5,875 bases of DNA from Thermoplasmata archaeon (GTDB taxonomy: Archaea; Thermoplasmatota; Thermoplasmata; Lutacidiplasmatales; UBA184): NCBI GenBank assembly GCA_030043545.1, contig JASHXM010000236.1:1-5875 (forward strand), read 5' to 3'. The notes under the pieces were generated by a model that had not been told where the DNA came from, made no database searches, and saw only the letters and a program-made list of their open reading frames with translations. Positions within the stretch are counted from its first letter, which is position 1, and each line of letters starts with the position of its first letter. The position numbers and the translations under genes are program-made. Shown in pieces: positions 1-4,527 of the stretch.

Positions 1-1
1 G

Positions 2-52
2 TTCAGCCAGCGGATGAGCCGTCGGGTCACGCCGATCGTCCCGATGTTCTAG
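2..52 (+). CDS. 3' end of an unidentified gene (partial)
   Basis: The first bases of the window contain an open frame that ends in TAG at 50-52 and encodes about 16 residues ending RVTPIVPMF. Fifteen of the sixteen codons end in G or C, as in the definite genes of this window, whereas the neighbouring rightward frame shows only about half, so this frame looks like the true one. A GC-rich hairpin lies 10 bases after the stop. The fragment is too short to assign to a family. It runs towards the leftward tRNA-Ala, so the two units converge. The gene begins left of the window. Confidence 0.45.
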   Translation, partial: FSQRMSRRVTPIVPMF

Positions 53-62
53 GACCCGGGAC

Positions 63-80
63 GCCCCGCCCGGACGGGGC
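63..80. terminator. GC hairpin between convergent units
   Basis: A perfect 6-bp inverted repeat (GCCCCG at 63-68, CGGGGC at 75-80) with a 6-base loop lies just after the stop codon at 52 and just past the 3' end of the leftward tRNA-Ala at 84. Its position suits a shared transcription end or an RNA 3' end structure. There is no T-tract on either side, and archaeal termination depends mainly on T-runs, so the terminator role is an inference only. Confidence 0.3.
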
Positions 81-83
81 AAG

Positions 84-155
84 TGGACACGGGGGGATTT
101 GAACCCCCGACCTCTGCTTTGCGAAAGCAGCGATCTTCCGCTGATCTACGTGCCC
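84..155 (-). tRNA. tRNA-Ala (anticodon CGC)
   Basis: On the minus strand the gene folds as a complete 72-base tRNA without intron. The acceptor stem pairs GGGCACG with CGTGTCC, followed by discriminator A. It includes the G3-U70 wobble pair that is the classic alanine identity element. The D-stem pairs GATC with GATC. The anticodon stem pairs CTGCT with AGCAG around the loop TTCGCAA, giving anticodon CGC (bases 121-123 on the plus strand), which reads GCG codons. The T-arm has loop TTCAAAT. CCA is not encoded, as is common in archaea. A TATA-like box lies about 27-32 bases upstream, so this gene probably has its own promoter although it follows the flavoprotein gene in the same direction. Confidence 0.97.
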
Positions 156-181
156 AGCGCGCGGGGGGAGGGTCGGCGGGG

Positions 182-192
182 CATAAGCGTTT
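182..192 (-). promoter_or_regulatory. TATA-like promoter of tRNA-Ala
   Basis: Read on the minus strand this is AAACGCTTATG, the only AT-rich stretch in the GC-rich gap between the flavoprotein stop codon and the tRNA. It ends 26 bases before the first base of the tRNA, the normal distance of an archaeal TATA box from the start of transcription. The upstream AAACG could act as the purine-rich TFB recognition element. Confidence 0.6.
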
Positions 193-201
193 GGAAAACG
201 C
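187..201. repeat. Perfect inverted repeat downstream of the flavoprotein gene
   Basis: GCGTTT at 187-192 and AAACGC at 196-201 form a perfect 6-bp stem with loop GGA. It lies 15 bases beyond the stop codon of the leftward flavoprotein gene and overlaps the upstream edge of the tRNA-Ala promoter. It could be a terminator-like hairpin for the leftward operon (the minus strand reads TTTT within it) or an operator overlapping the tRNA promoter. Both roles are inferred from position. Confidence 0.35.
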
Positions 202-216
202 GCCCGCCTCGACGCC

Positions 217-777
217 CTACTCCGGGCGCGCCAGGCGACGAGCGTGACGCGCGAGCTCGGTGAGGTGGTCGCCGATCAGCTTGCGAGCCGTCGGGTCGGC
301 CAGCCGTCCGTCCGCGTCGAACTTCTGCGCGGCGAACGTGACGATCACCTCGGGGCGGTTGATCGGGAACATGTTGAGGAACACCATCGTCTGCCGCAGC
401 TCGTACTGCGCGCGGGCGCCGCCGATCATCCCGATCGAGGCGCTCATCAGGCCGGCGGGTTTGCCGTTCCACGCGTTCTCCGCCGGGGGCCGCGAGACCC
501 AATCGATCACGTTCTTCTCGGCGGCGGACAGGCCGTAGTTGTGCTCGTTGAGGGAGAAGAGGACCGCGTCGGCGCGACGGACCTGGTCCCGGAGGCGCCG
601 CACCGGTTCGGGGGCCGCCGGTTCCTCGTCCTGGTTGTACACCGGGAACCCCCGGATATCGGCGAGGTCGACGGTCACCCCGGCCGGCGCCACCTCCTGG
701 GCGGCGAGCAGCAGCCCGCGGCTGTACGCCTTCGCCCGGAGGCTTCCCGGGATGCCGAGGACCGAAAGGTTCGCCAT
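217..777 (-). CDS. NADPH-dependent FMN reductase family flavoprotein
   Basis: This 186-residue protein has the flavodoxin-like FMN_red fold (PF03358) that uses NAD(P)H to reduce FMN, quinones, chromate or azo compounds. The phosphate-binding loop GSLRAKAYS lies at residues 11-19 and PVYNQD at 45-50. The family signature NEHNYGLSAAEKNVIDWVSRP lies at 77-97, where most relatives have PEYNYS-P--KN-IDW-SRP, and GGARAQYELR at 119-128 is the usual later motif. It has no signal peptide or membrane segment, so it should be cytosolic. The length is typical. ATG at 775-777 sits six codons before the first conserved strand. The gene follows the AAA-associated gene by 51 bases in the same direction, so it may be the last gene of the transporter operon, but a functional link is not demonstrated. 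The exact substrate cannot be told from sequence. Azoreductase, quinone reductase and chromate reductase annotations are all common for this family. Confidence 0.92.
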   Translation of the reverse strand: MANLSVLGIPGSLRAKAYSRGLLLAAQEVAPAGVTVDLADIRGFPVYNQDEEPAAPEPVRRLRDQVRRADAVLFSLNEHNYGLSAAEKNVIDWVSRPPAENAWNGKPAGLMSASIGMIGGARAQYELRQTMVFLNMFPINRPEVIVTFAAQKFDADGRLADPTARKLIGDHLTELARHARRLARPE

Positions 778-828
778 CGTCCGGGCCCGCTCCCCGTCCG
801 CTGACGAAACGATCCGGCGACGGGTCCC

Positions 829-1440
829 TTACGTCGCCACGGACGCCGCGCCCGCTCCCGGCATCTCGGGAGGTTGCGCTCCCGACCGGCGCGTCGCGGC
901 GGCCGGCGTCGTGGGAGTCCCGGAGGTCGGGGGAGGCGGCGTCCGACCGCCGGTCGACTTCGAGGCGGGGGTCGGCGTGTGCGCGAGCAGCCGGTGCCCC
1001 GCCGAGTCGTACCGGAACAGGTCGGCGTACCGGCCCCAGGTGACGATCGTCTGGATCGTCTCTTCGCTGGGGGGGGTCGTCAGGGAGACGATCTGTCCCA
1101 GTTCCTGGTCGGAGAGCTCCCGCTGGGGCGCGTTCTCGAGCGCCCGGACCAGCGTCTTGAACAGGGTCGTGCGGCGGAGCTGTTCCCGGAGGATCGTCTT
1201 GCGTCCGCGGATCGTCCCGGCGACCAGCTTCTTCCCGAGGTCGGTGAACGTCGCCCGGCCGTCGGAGACCTTCACGAGCTGCAGGATCTCGGCGTAGTCG
1301 AGCGCCGGCAGGATCTCGTCGATCTCGAGGTCGAGATCATCCGCCAGGAGGGCGACGTCCTCGGAGCCGTGGTGGCCGTTGAGCAGCACCAGGAGACCGA
1401 GCATCTCGGTCGGACTGCATTTCGGATAACTGGTCGGCAC
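829..1440 (-). CDS. AAA-associated domain protein of ABC transporter (PF09821-like)
   Basis: This 203-residue protein resembles the AAA_assoc_C domain (PF09821), which is often fused to the C-terminus of nitrate/sulfonate-type ABC ATPases but here is a separate gene 47 bases after the ATPase. Residues 10-72 look like a winged helix (PTEMLGLLVLLNGHHG, then DEILPALDYAEILQL, then FTDLGKKL). Residues 74-149 are the second, helical part, ending with WGRYADLFRYD at 135-145. Residues 154-203 are a Pro/Thr/Ala-rich, probably disordered tail outside the domain. The start is GTG at 1438-1440, with GGGGGGTGA 12 bases upstream as a plausible ribosome binding site. An internal ATG (residue 13) would cut into the domain. 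The molecular role is unknown; regulation or coupling of the ATPase is an inference from fusion partners. A cytosolic location is expected. Confidence 0.85.
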   Translation of the reverse strand: MPTSYPKCSPTEMLGLLVLLNGHHGSEDVALLADDLDLEIDEILPALDYAEILQLVKVSDGRATFTDLGKKLVAGTIRGRKTILREQLRRTTLFKTLVRALENAPQRELSDQELGQIVSLTTPPSEETIQTIVTWGRYADLFRYDSAGHRLLAHTPTPASKSTGGRTPPPPTSGTPTTPAAATRRSGAQPPEMPGAGAASVAT

Positions 1441-1452
1441 GGGCGCAGCGGC

Positions 1453-1461
1453 TCACCCCCC
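1453..1461 (-). promoter_or_regulatory. Ribosome binding site deciding a GTG start
   Basis: The minus strand reads GGGGGGTGA, complementary to the UCACC core at the 3' end of archaeal 16S rRNA. It ends 12 bases before the GTG at 1440, a slightly long spacing, but there is no ATG nearby in frame before residue 13. It supports the GTG start of the AAA-associated protein. Confidence 0.5.
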
Positions 1462-1475
1462 TCTACGGGCCGCCT

Positions 1476-1487
1476 CTTTTAGCTTTA
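1476..1487 (-). promoter_or_regulatory. Possible internal TATA-like box
   Basis: On the minus strand the gap between the ATPase stop codon and the AAA-associated gene reads AAAGCTAAAAGAGG, an unusually AT-rich stretch in this GC-rich window. Its centre is about 40 bases before the GTG start. A start of transcription about 26 bases downstream would fall at the proposed ribosome binding site, leaving a leader of about 15 bases. It may let the last two genes be expressed separately from the transporter, but it may be incidental. Confidence 0.25.
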
Positions 1488-2291
1488 TCACGGCACGGCG
1501 CGCGGCTCGGGCGCCGCGGGGGTCGGGGGCGGTGCGCCCCCCTCGGTGATCAGCGAGTAGACCCGGTCGGTGAGCTCGTAGAAGGCGGCGCTCTTCCGGT
1601 CCCGGGGGCGCGGAAGTCCGATCGTCACCTCCGCGAGGACGTGCGACGGCCGGCGCGACATCACCACCACCCGGTCGGCGAGCTGGATCGCCTCTTCGAT
1701 GTTGTGGGTGACGAGCACGACCGCTTCCGGGGGGAGCTGGGGGTCGCTCCACAGCTGGAGGATCTCCTCCCGGAGGCTCTCCGCCGTGAGCGCGTCGAGC
1801 GAGCTGAACGGCTCGTCCATCAAGAGCACGGCGGGCTCGACGGCGAGCGCGCGCGCGAGCCCGACCCGCTGGCGCATCCCGCCCGACAGCTCGCGCGGGT
1901 ACGCTTCCTGGAACCCGTCGAGGCCGGTCACCGAGACGTACCGCTCGACCTGGGCGGCGATCTTCTCCTTGGAGGCCCCGACGGCCTCCAAGCCGAAGCC
2001 GACGTTCTGCGCGACGGTGAGCCACGGGTAGAGCGCGAAGCTCTGGAACACCATCGCCATCTGCGTGCAGACCTTTTCGACGGGCCGGTCCCGGAAGGTG
2101 ATCGTGCCCGCGGTCGGGTGATCGAGCCCCTGGATCAAGCGGAGGAGCGTCGACTTCCCGCACCCGGACGGGCCGACGATCGCGACGAAGTCGGCGTCCT
2201 TCACCTCGAACGAGATCCCCTGCATGATCCCGATCGAGCCGTGGCGCGACGGGAAGCTCTTGTCGACCCGATCGACCCGGATCAGCGCCAT
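1488..2291 (-). CDS. ABC transporter ATP-binding protein, nitrate/sulfonate/taurine type
   Basis: This 267-residue ATPase energises the membrane transporter encoded just upstream. All nucleotide-binding motifs are intact: Walker A GPSGCGKST at 40-48, Q-loop Q83 in MVFQSFALYPWLTV, signature LSGGMRQRVGLARAL at 135-149, Walker B VLLMDEP at 155-161, D-loop SSLDA, and the switch histidine H196 in VTHNIEEA. The FQSFALYPWLT context is characteristic of the NitT/TauT family. The C-terminus (252-267) is a Pro/Ala-rich extension with no domain, whereas many relatives continue here into the AAA-associated domain; in this genome that domain is the next gene. ATG at 2289-2291 is preceded by GAGGAG ten bases upstream. 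The gene starts 41 bases after the permease stop codon. It should form the cytosolic part of the complex, probably as a homodimer under the single duplicated permease (inference). Confidence 0.95.
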   Translation of the reverse strand: MALIRVDRVDKSFPSRHGSIGIMQGISFEVKDADFVAIVGPSGCGKSTLLRLIQGLDHPTAGTITFRDRPVEKVCTQMAMVFQSFALYPWLTVAQNVGFGLEAVGASKEKIAAQVERYVSVTGLDGFQEAYPRELSGGMRQRVGLARALAVEPAVLLMDEPFSSLDALTAESLREEILQLWSDPQLPPEAVVLVTHNIEEAIQLADRVVVMSRRPSHVLAEVTIGLPRPRDRKSAAFYELTDRVYSLITEGGAPPPTPAAPEPRAVP

Positions 2292-2332
2292 CGGCGGCCT
2301 ACTCCTCGGGGACCCACGGGGCCGGGTCACGG

Positions 2333-4072
2333 TCAGTCGTACCGGAACCGCTCCGCCGCCCGGCGGTAGAGCGGCTTCCATATGAGCTCGTTGATGACGA
2401 CGACGGTGGCGACGAGCGTGAACAGCGCGGCGACGAGCAGCGGCGTGCCGCCCGGCTCCGCGTAGCCGATGTCGATCTGCTGGCCGATCCCGAGGACGCT
2501 CAGCGACCGGGCGCTCCCGGACTTGAGGTACTCCGCGACGATCAGGGTGTTCCACCCGCCGCCGAACGCCGTGATCGAACCGGTTACGAGCGCGGGAAAG
2601 ACGCCGGGGAGCAGCACCCGGCGGAAGAACTGACGGCCCTTGAGGCCGAACGAGCGGGCCGCTTCCTCGAGATCCGGCGCCAGCCCCCGGACGCCCGCGA
2701 GGAGGTTGAAGAAGAGGTACCAGAGCATCCCGGTGAGGAGCATCAGGATCGAGGCGCCCTCGGGGCCGAGGTACGGGATCAGCTCGAAGACGATCACGGG
2801 GAACAGCGCCGTCGCGGGGAACGACGCGATGACCTCGACGATCGGGAGACCGACCCGCGCCGCGGACCGCCGGCGGGCGAGCAGCATCGCGAGGGGCAGG
2901 GAGATCGCAAGACAGATCGCGTACGCGGCCACGATCCGCGCGGTCGACGCCCCCATCGCGAGCGGGAGGGCGTAGATCTGCGACCGGACCGAGTCGGCGA
3001 TCGGGCCGGTGAAGACCCGGAAGACGCTCACCGTGATCGCGATCATCATCAGCCAGACGATGACGAGGATCGAACCGAGCGCGAGGTAGTAGAACACCGA
3101 CCGCTGGAACGCGGTCGGTTTGCGGACCGGCCGCACGGAGATCGAGGCGAGTTGCACGAGCGGCGTCGAGAGCCGAGAGACCCCCGACCGAACGCCGCGC
3201 GTCACGTACGCGGCGGCCCGGTGGAACCGCCCGCTGGGGTCTCGCGTCGGCGTCACGTCGGCCGACTCGCCGGACGGCGACGTGTCGTAGCGGAACCGCT
3301 CCGCGTACCGGCCGAGCGGCCGCCAGACGACGAAGTCGAGGAGCGCGATGACGATCACGAGCACGATGAGGCCGGCGAGGAACGCATCCGTCTCGTGGCC
3401 GCTCGCGGCGAAGGAGAGATAGCTGCCGATCCCGGCGAGCGGCCGGGTGTTCGTCGTGAAGATCTCCGCCTCGACGAGGAAGAACCAGCCGCCGGTCCAG
3501 GAGAGGACCGAGTTGTAGACGAGCCGGTTCACGGTCGCGGGGAACAGCACGCGGCGAAACCGGAACCCGCCGTGGGCGCCGAACGCGTCGGACGCCTCGC
3601 GGAGCTCGGCCGGGAGGGTCTTGAGCGACTCGTAGACGCCGAAGACCATGTTCCACGACATCGACGTGAAGATCAGGAACACCGAGGCGATGTTCGGCCC
3701 GAGCCAGGCGACCGCCGGCGTCAGCCCGACGAAGAAGTAGATCGCGACGGGGAAGAACCCCAGGATCGGGACCGACTGGAGGATGTCGAGGATCGGGATC
3801 ATCACCCGCTCGCTCGACCGGTGGGTCGCGGCGTAGTAGCCGTACGCCAACGCGAACCCGAGGGAGGCCGCGTACGCAGCGCACATCCGCGCGAACGAGT
3901 AGACGATGTCGACGGACGCCGTCGGCAGATGGGCCGCGATGCCGAGGAGCGTCCCTCCGAACGATTCGAAGCCGACGACCGCGGCGAGCGTCGGCAGCGC
4001 CGCGTAGAGCAGCAGCGCGGGGACCGCCGGTAGCCGGAACGTCGTGGGGCGCGCCCGGTCCGTTTCCGTCAT
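2333..4072 (-). CDS. Duplicated (fused) ABC anion-type transporter permease
   Basis: This 579-residue membrane protein contains two BPD_transp_1-type permease domains in one chain, matching the 'duplicated permease component' type of nitrate/sulfonate-like ABC systems (COG4986-like). The first half (about 15-263) has hydrophobic segments near 14-35, 60-80, 93-117, 122-146, 185-200 and 230-250, with EAA loop EASDAFGAHGGFRFRRVLFP at 159-178. A hydrophilic linker (264-318) is followed by the second half (about 322-579), with segments near 328-352, 378-398, 408-432, 440-462, 495-513 and 543-563 and a second EAA loop EAARSFG...LLP from about 470 to 489. The EAA loops are where the ATPase docks. 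Both halves end in a near-identical tail, AERFRYD. I chose ATG 4072 over an upstream ATG at 4186: it has GGAGG directly upstream and a promoter about 40 bases away, and the extra 38 residues are Pro/Arg/Gly-rich and non-family. No substrate-binding protein is nearby, so the substrate is unknown. Confidence 0.93.
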   Translation of the reverse strand: MTETDRARPTTFRLPAVPALLLYAALPTLAAVVGFESFGGTLLGIAAHLPTASVDIVYSFARMCAAYAASLGFALAYGYYAATHRSSERVMIPILDILQSVPILGFFPVAIYFFVGLTPAVAWLGPNIASVFLIFTSMSWNMVFGVYESLKTLPAELREASDAFGAHGGFRFRRVLFPATVNRLVYNSVLSWTGGWFFLVEAEIFTTNTRPLAGIGSYLSFAASGHETDAFLAGLIVLVIVIALLDFVVWRPLGRYAERFRYDTSPSGESADVTPTRDPSGRFHRAAAYVTRGVRSGVSRLSTPLVQLASISVRPVRKPTAFQRSVFYYLALGSILVIVWLMMIAITVSVFRVFTGPIADSVRSQIYALPLAMGASTARIVAAYAICLAISLPLAMLLARRRSAARVGLPIVEVIASFPATALFPVIVFELIPYLGPEGASILMLLTGMLWYLFFNLLAGVRGLAPDLEEAARSFGLKGRQFFRRVLLPGVFPALVTGSITAFGGGWNTLIVAEYLKSGSARSLSVLGIGQQIDIGYAEPGGTPLLVAALFTLVATVVVINELIWKPLYRRAAERFRYD

Positions 4073-4076
4073 CCCT

Positions 4077-4081
4077 CCTCC
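4077..4081 (-). promoter_or_regulatory. Shine-Dalgarno site of the permease
   Basis: The minus strand reads GGAGGAGGGATG, placing a full GGAGG four bases before the ATG at 4072. This short but strong site decides the start against the longer open frame that begins at 4186. Confidence 0.65.
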
Positions 4082-4111
4082 CGGACCGGAACGCGGCGGG
4101 GACTGTGCCGG

Positions 4112-4120
4112 CGTATTTGT
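4112..4120 (-). promoter_or_regulatory. TATA-like promoter of the transporter operon
   Basis: On the minus strand this reads CACAAATACG, an AT-rich island in otherwise GC-rich DNA. It is centred about 26 bases upstream of a predicted start of transcription near 4090, which would give a leader of about 18 bases containing the GGAGG site. It shares the 147-base divergent region (4073-4219) with the tRNA-Gln promoter facing the other way. Confidence 0.45.
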
Positions 4121-4186
4121 GGGTACGGTTCGGTCGGCGGCCCGGGGCGCCCACGGCGGTCGACGGCCGCGGCGAGGCGGGGTCAA

Positions 4187-4196
4187 TGTTTATCAA
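4187..4196 (+). promoter_or_regulatory. TATA-like promoter of the tRNA-Gln / tRNA-Leu unit
   Basis: TGTTTATCAA is the most AT-rich stretch of the divergent region and lies 24-33 bases before the first base of tRNA-Gln at 4220, the expected spacing for an archaeal TATA box. No comparable box lies in the 27 bases before tRNA-Leu, so this promoter probably drives both tRNAs, and perhaps the phosphatase gene. Confidence 0.65.
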
Positions 4197-4219
4197 CGGA
4201 CCGACGCTGGAGACCGCGT

Positions 4220-4326
4220 AGCCCCGTGGTGTAGTGGCCAATCATGCGAGACTCTGGATCTCGCGACGCAGGTTCGAACGCCGCGGGCCCCCGCGTACCC
4301 GCCGGCCGGAACTCCTGCCGGGGCTA
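4220..4326 (+). tRNA. tRNA-Gln (anticodon CTG) with a T-loop intron
   Basis: The gene is 107 bases, with a 34-base intron (4279-4312), leaving a 73-base mature tRNA. The acceptor stem pairs AGCCCCG (4220-4226) with CGGGGCT (4319-4325) at all seven positions, followed by discriminator A4326. An A1-U72 start is common in archaeal glutamine tRNAs. The anticodon stem CGAGA/TCTCG (4247-4251, 4259-4263) encloses loop CTCTGGA, so the anticodon is CTG at 4254-4256. The T-stem GCAGG (4268-4272) finds its partner CCTGC only at 4314-4318, after the intron. Splicing at 59/60 restores the standard loop TTCGAAT. There is no anticodon-loop intron and no encoded CCA. The D-stem is weak (G-U and U-U pairs), as in related archaeal tRNAs. 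It is followed after 27 bases by tRNA-Leu. Confidence 0.93.
4279..4312 (+). other. Non-canonical tRNA intron, position 59/60 of tRNA-Gln
   Basis: The boundary folds into a textbook hBHBh' motif. The outer helix is the T-stem GCAGG/CCTGC. The central 4-bp helix pairs TTCG (4273-4276) with CGGA (4307-4310), including one T-G pair. The 3-base bulges are AAC (4277-4279) and ACT (4311-4313). The inner intron helix starts GCCG/CGGC and continues CGGG/CCCG after one bulged C. Archaeal splicing endonuclease cuts after the second base of each bulge, which gives exactly the predicted borders. Confidence 0.88.
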
Positions 4327-4377
4327 CTCGGCGGTTCGAGTCGCGCTTCCGGTGCGGGGGTGCTCCAGCTCGGCCAA

Positions 4378-4404
4378 TCCGTGCGGCGACGCCGCCGGGG
4401 CCAG
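4378..4404 (+). other. Non-canonical tRNA intron, position 21/22 of tRNA-Leu
   Basis: This 27-base intron follows the conserved A21 of the D-loop. The BHB motif has central helix GGCC (4372-4375) with GGCC (4399-4402), bulges AAT (4376-4378) and AGC (4403-4405), and outer helix CTC/GAG (4369-4371, 4406-4408). The intron itself is a tight hairpin: CCG/CGG, one bulged T, then GCGGC/GCCGC closed by GAC. Cutting after the second base of each bulge restores a normal D-loop (AGCTCGGCCAA) and D-stem. Confidence 0.87.
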
Positions 4405-4452
4405 CGAGGCAGGGCTTAGGACCCTGTTGCCCAGGGCATACGCCGGTTCAAA

Positions 4453-4487
4453 CGGTCGGGCGGTCGATCCGGCCGCCGACCGGAAAC
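4453..4487 (+). other. Non-canonical tRNA intron, position 59/60 of tRNA-Leu
   Basis: This 35-base intron sits at the same T-loop position as the one in tRNA-Gln. The bulges are AAC (4451-4453) and ACT (4486-4488), identical to those of tRNA-Gln. The central helix pairs TTCA (4447-4450) with GGAA (4482-4485): three pairs plus one A-G mismatch, so the motif is relaxed. The inner helix is strong, GGTCGG/CCGACC extended by CGG/CCG past one bulged G. Splicing gives T-loop TTCAAAT closed by GCCGG/CCGGC. Confidence 0.82.
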
Positions 4488-4527
4488 TCCGGCCCCCCGC
4501 ACTCTCGCCCCGATAGGGGGCGCGCCG

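Larger units (their letters stand above)
4354..4501 (+). tRNA. tRNA-Leu (anticodon TAG) with two introns
   Basis: The gene spans 148 bases; removing introns at 4378-4404 and 4453-4487 leaves an 86-base class II tRNA. The acceptor stem pairs GCGGGGG (4354-4360) with CCCCCGC (4494-4500), followed by discriminator A4501. D-stem CTC(C) at 4363-4366 pairs with (C)GAG at 4405-4408 across the first intron. Anticodon stem CAGGG/CCCTG (4410-4414, 4422-4426) holds loop CTTAGGA, so the anticodon is TAG (4417-4419) and reads CTA-type leucine codons. The long variable arm forms TGCC/GGCA (4428-4431, 4435-4438), as required for tRNA-Leu. T-stem GCCGG (4442-4446) pairs with CCGGC (4489-4493) across the second intron, and the spliced T-loop is TTCAAAT. 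There is no encoded CCA and no TATA box in the 27-base spacer, so it is probably co-transcribed with tRNA-Gln. Confidence 0.93.

Noticed and set aside
3152..4033. A 293-codon rightward open frame opposite the permease
   Set aside because: The charged, repetitive Arg/Glu/Asp translation is typical of the antisense of a GC-rich membrane protein gene; the opposite strand has clear domains.
4073..4186. Start of the permease at the upstream ATG (4186)
   Set aside because: The extra 38 residues are Pro/Arg/Gly-rich, run through the probable promoter at 4112-4120, and lack a ribosome binding site, whereas 4072 has GGAGG immediately upstream.
1488..4241. A 917-codon leftward open frame covering the ATPase and the permease region
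   Set aside because: Only its C-terminal part is real (the ATPase from 2291). The remainder is the permease gene read in a wrong frame, with an arginine/proline-rich translation and no recognisable motif.
4246..4264. Reading the first rightward tRNA as tRNA-Glu (anticodon CTC)
   Set aside because: That needs the anticodon stem GCGAG/CTCGC with a 9-base loop. The 7-base loop closed by CGAGA/TCTCG gives CTG, and the A1-U72 pair also fits glutamine.
4331..4343. A T-loop-like GGTTCGAGTC in the spacer between the two tRNAs
   Set aside because: Only three flanking base pairs form, no other tRNA arm can be built around it, and the tRNA-Gln acceptor and T-arm are already complete at 4326. It may be a relic or chance.
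4220..4501. The two rightward tRNAs being pseudogenes with insertions
   Set aside because: Every insertion sits in an exact BHB register and its removal restores all stems and the standard loops, which random decay would not produce.
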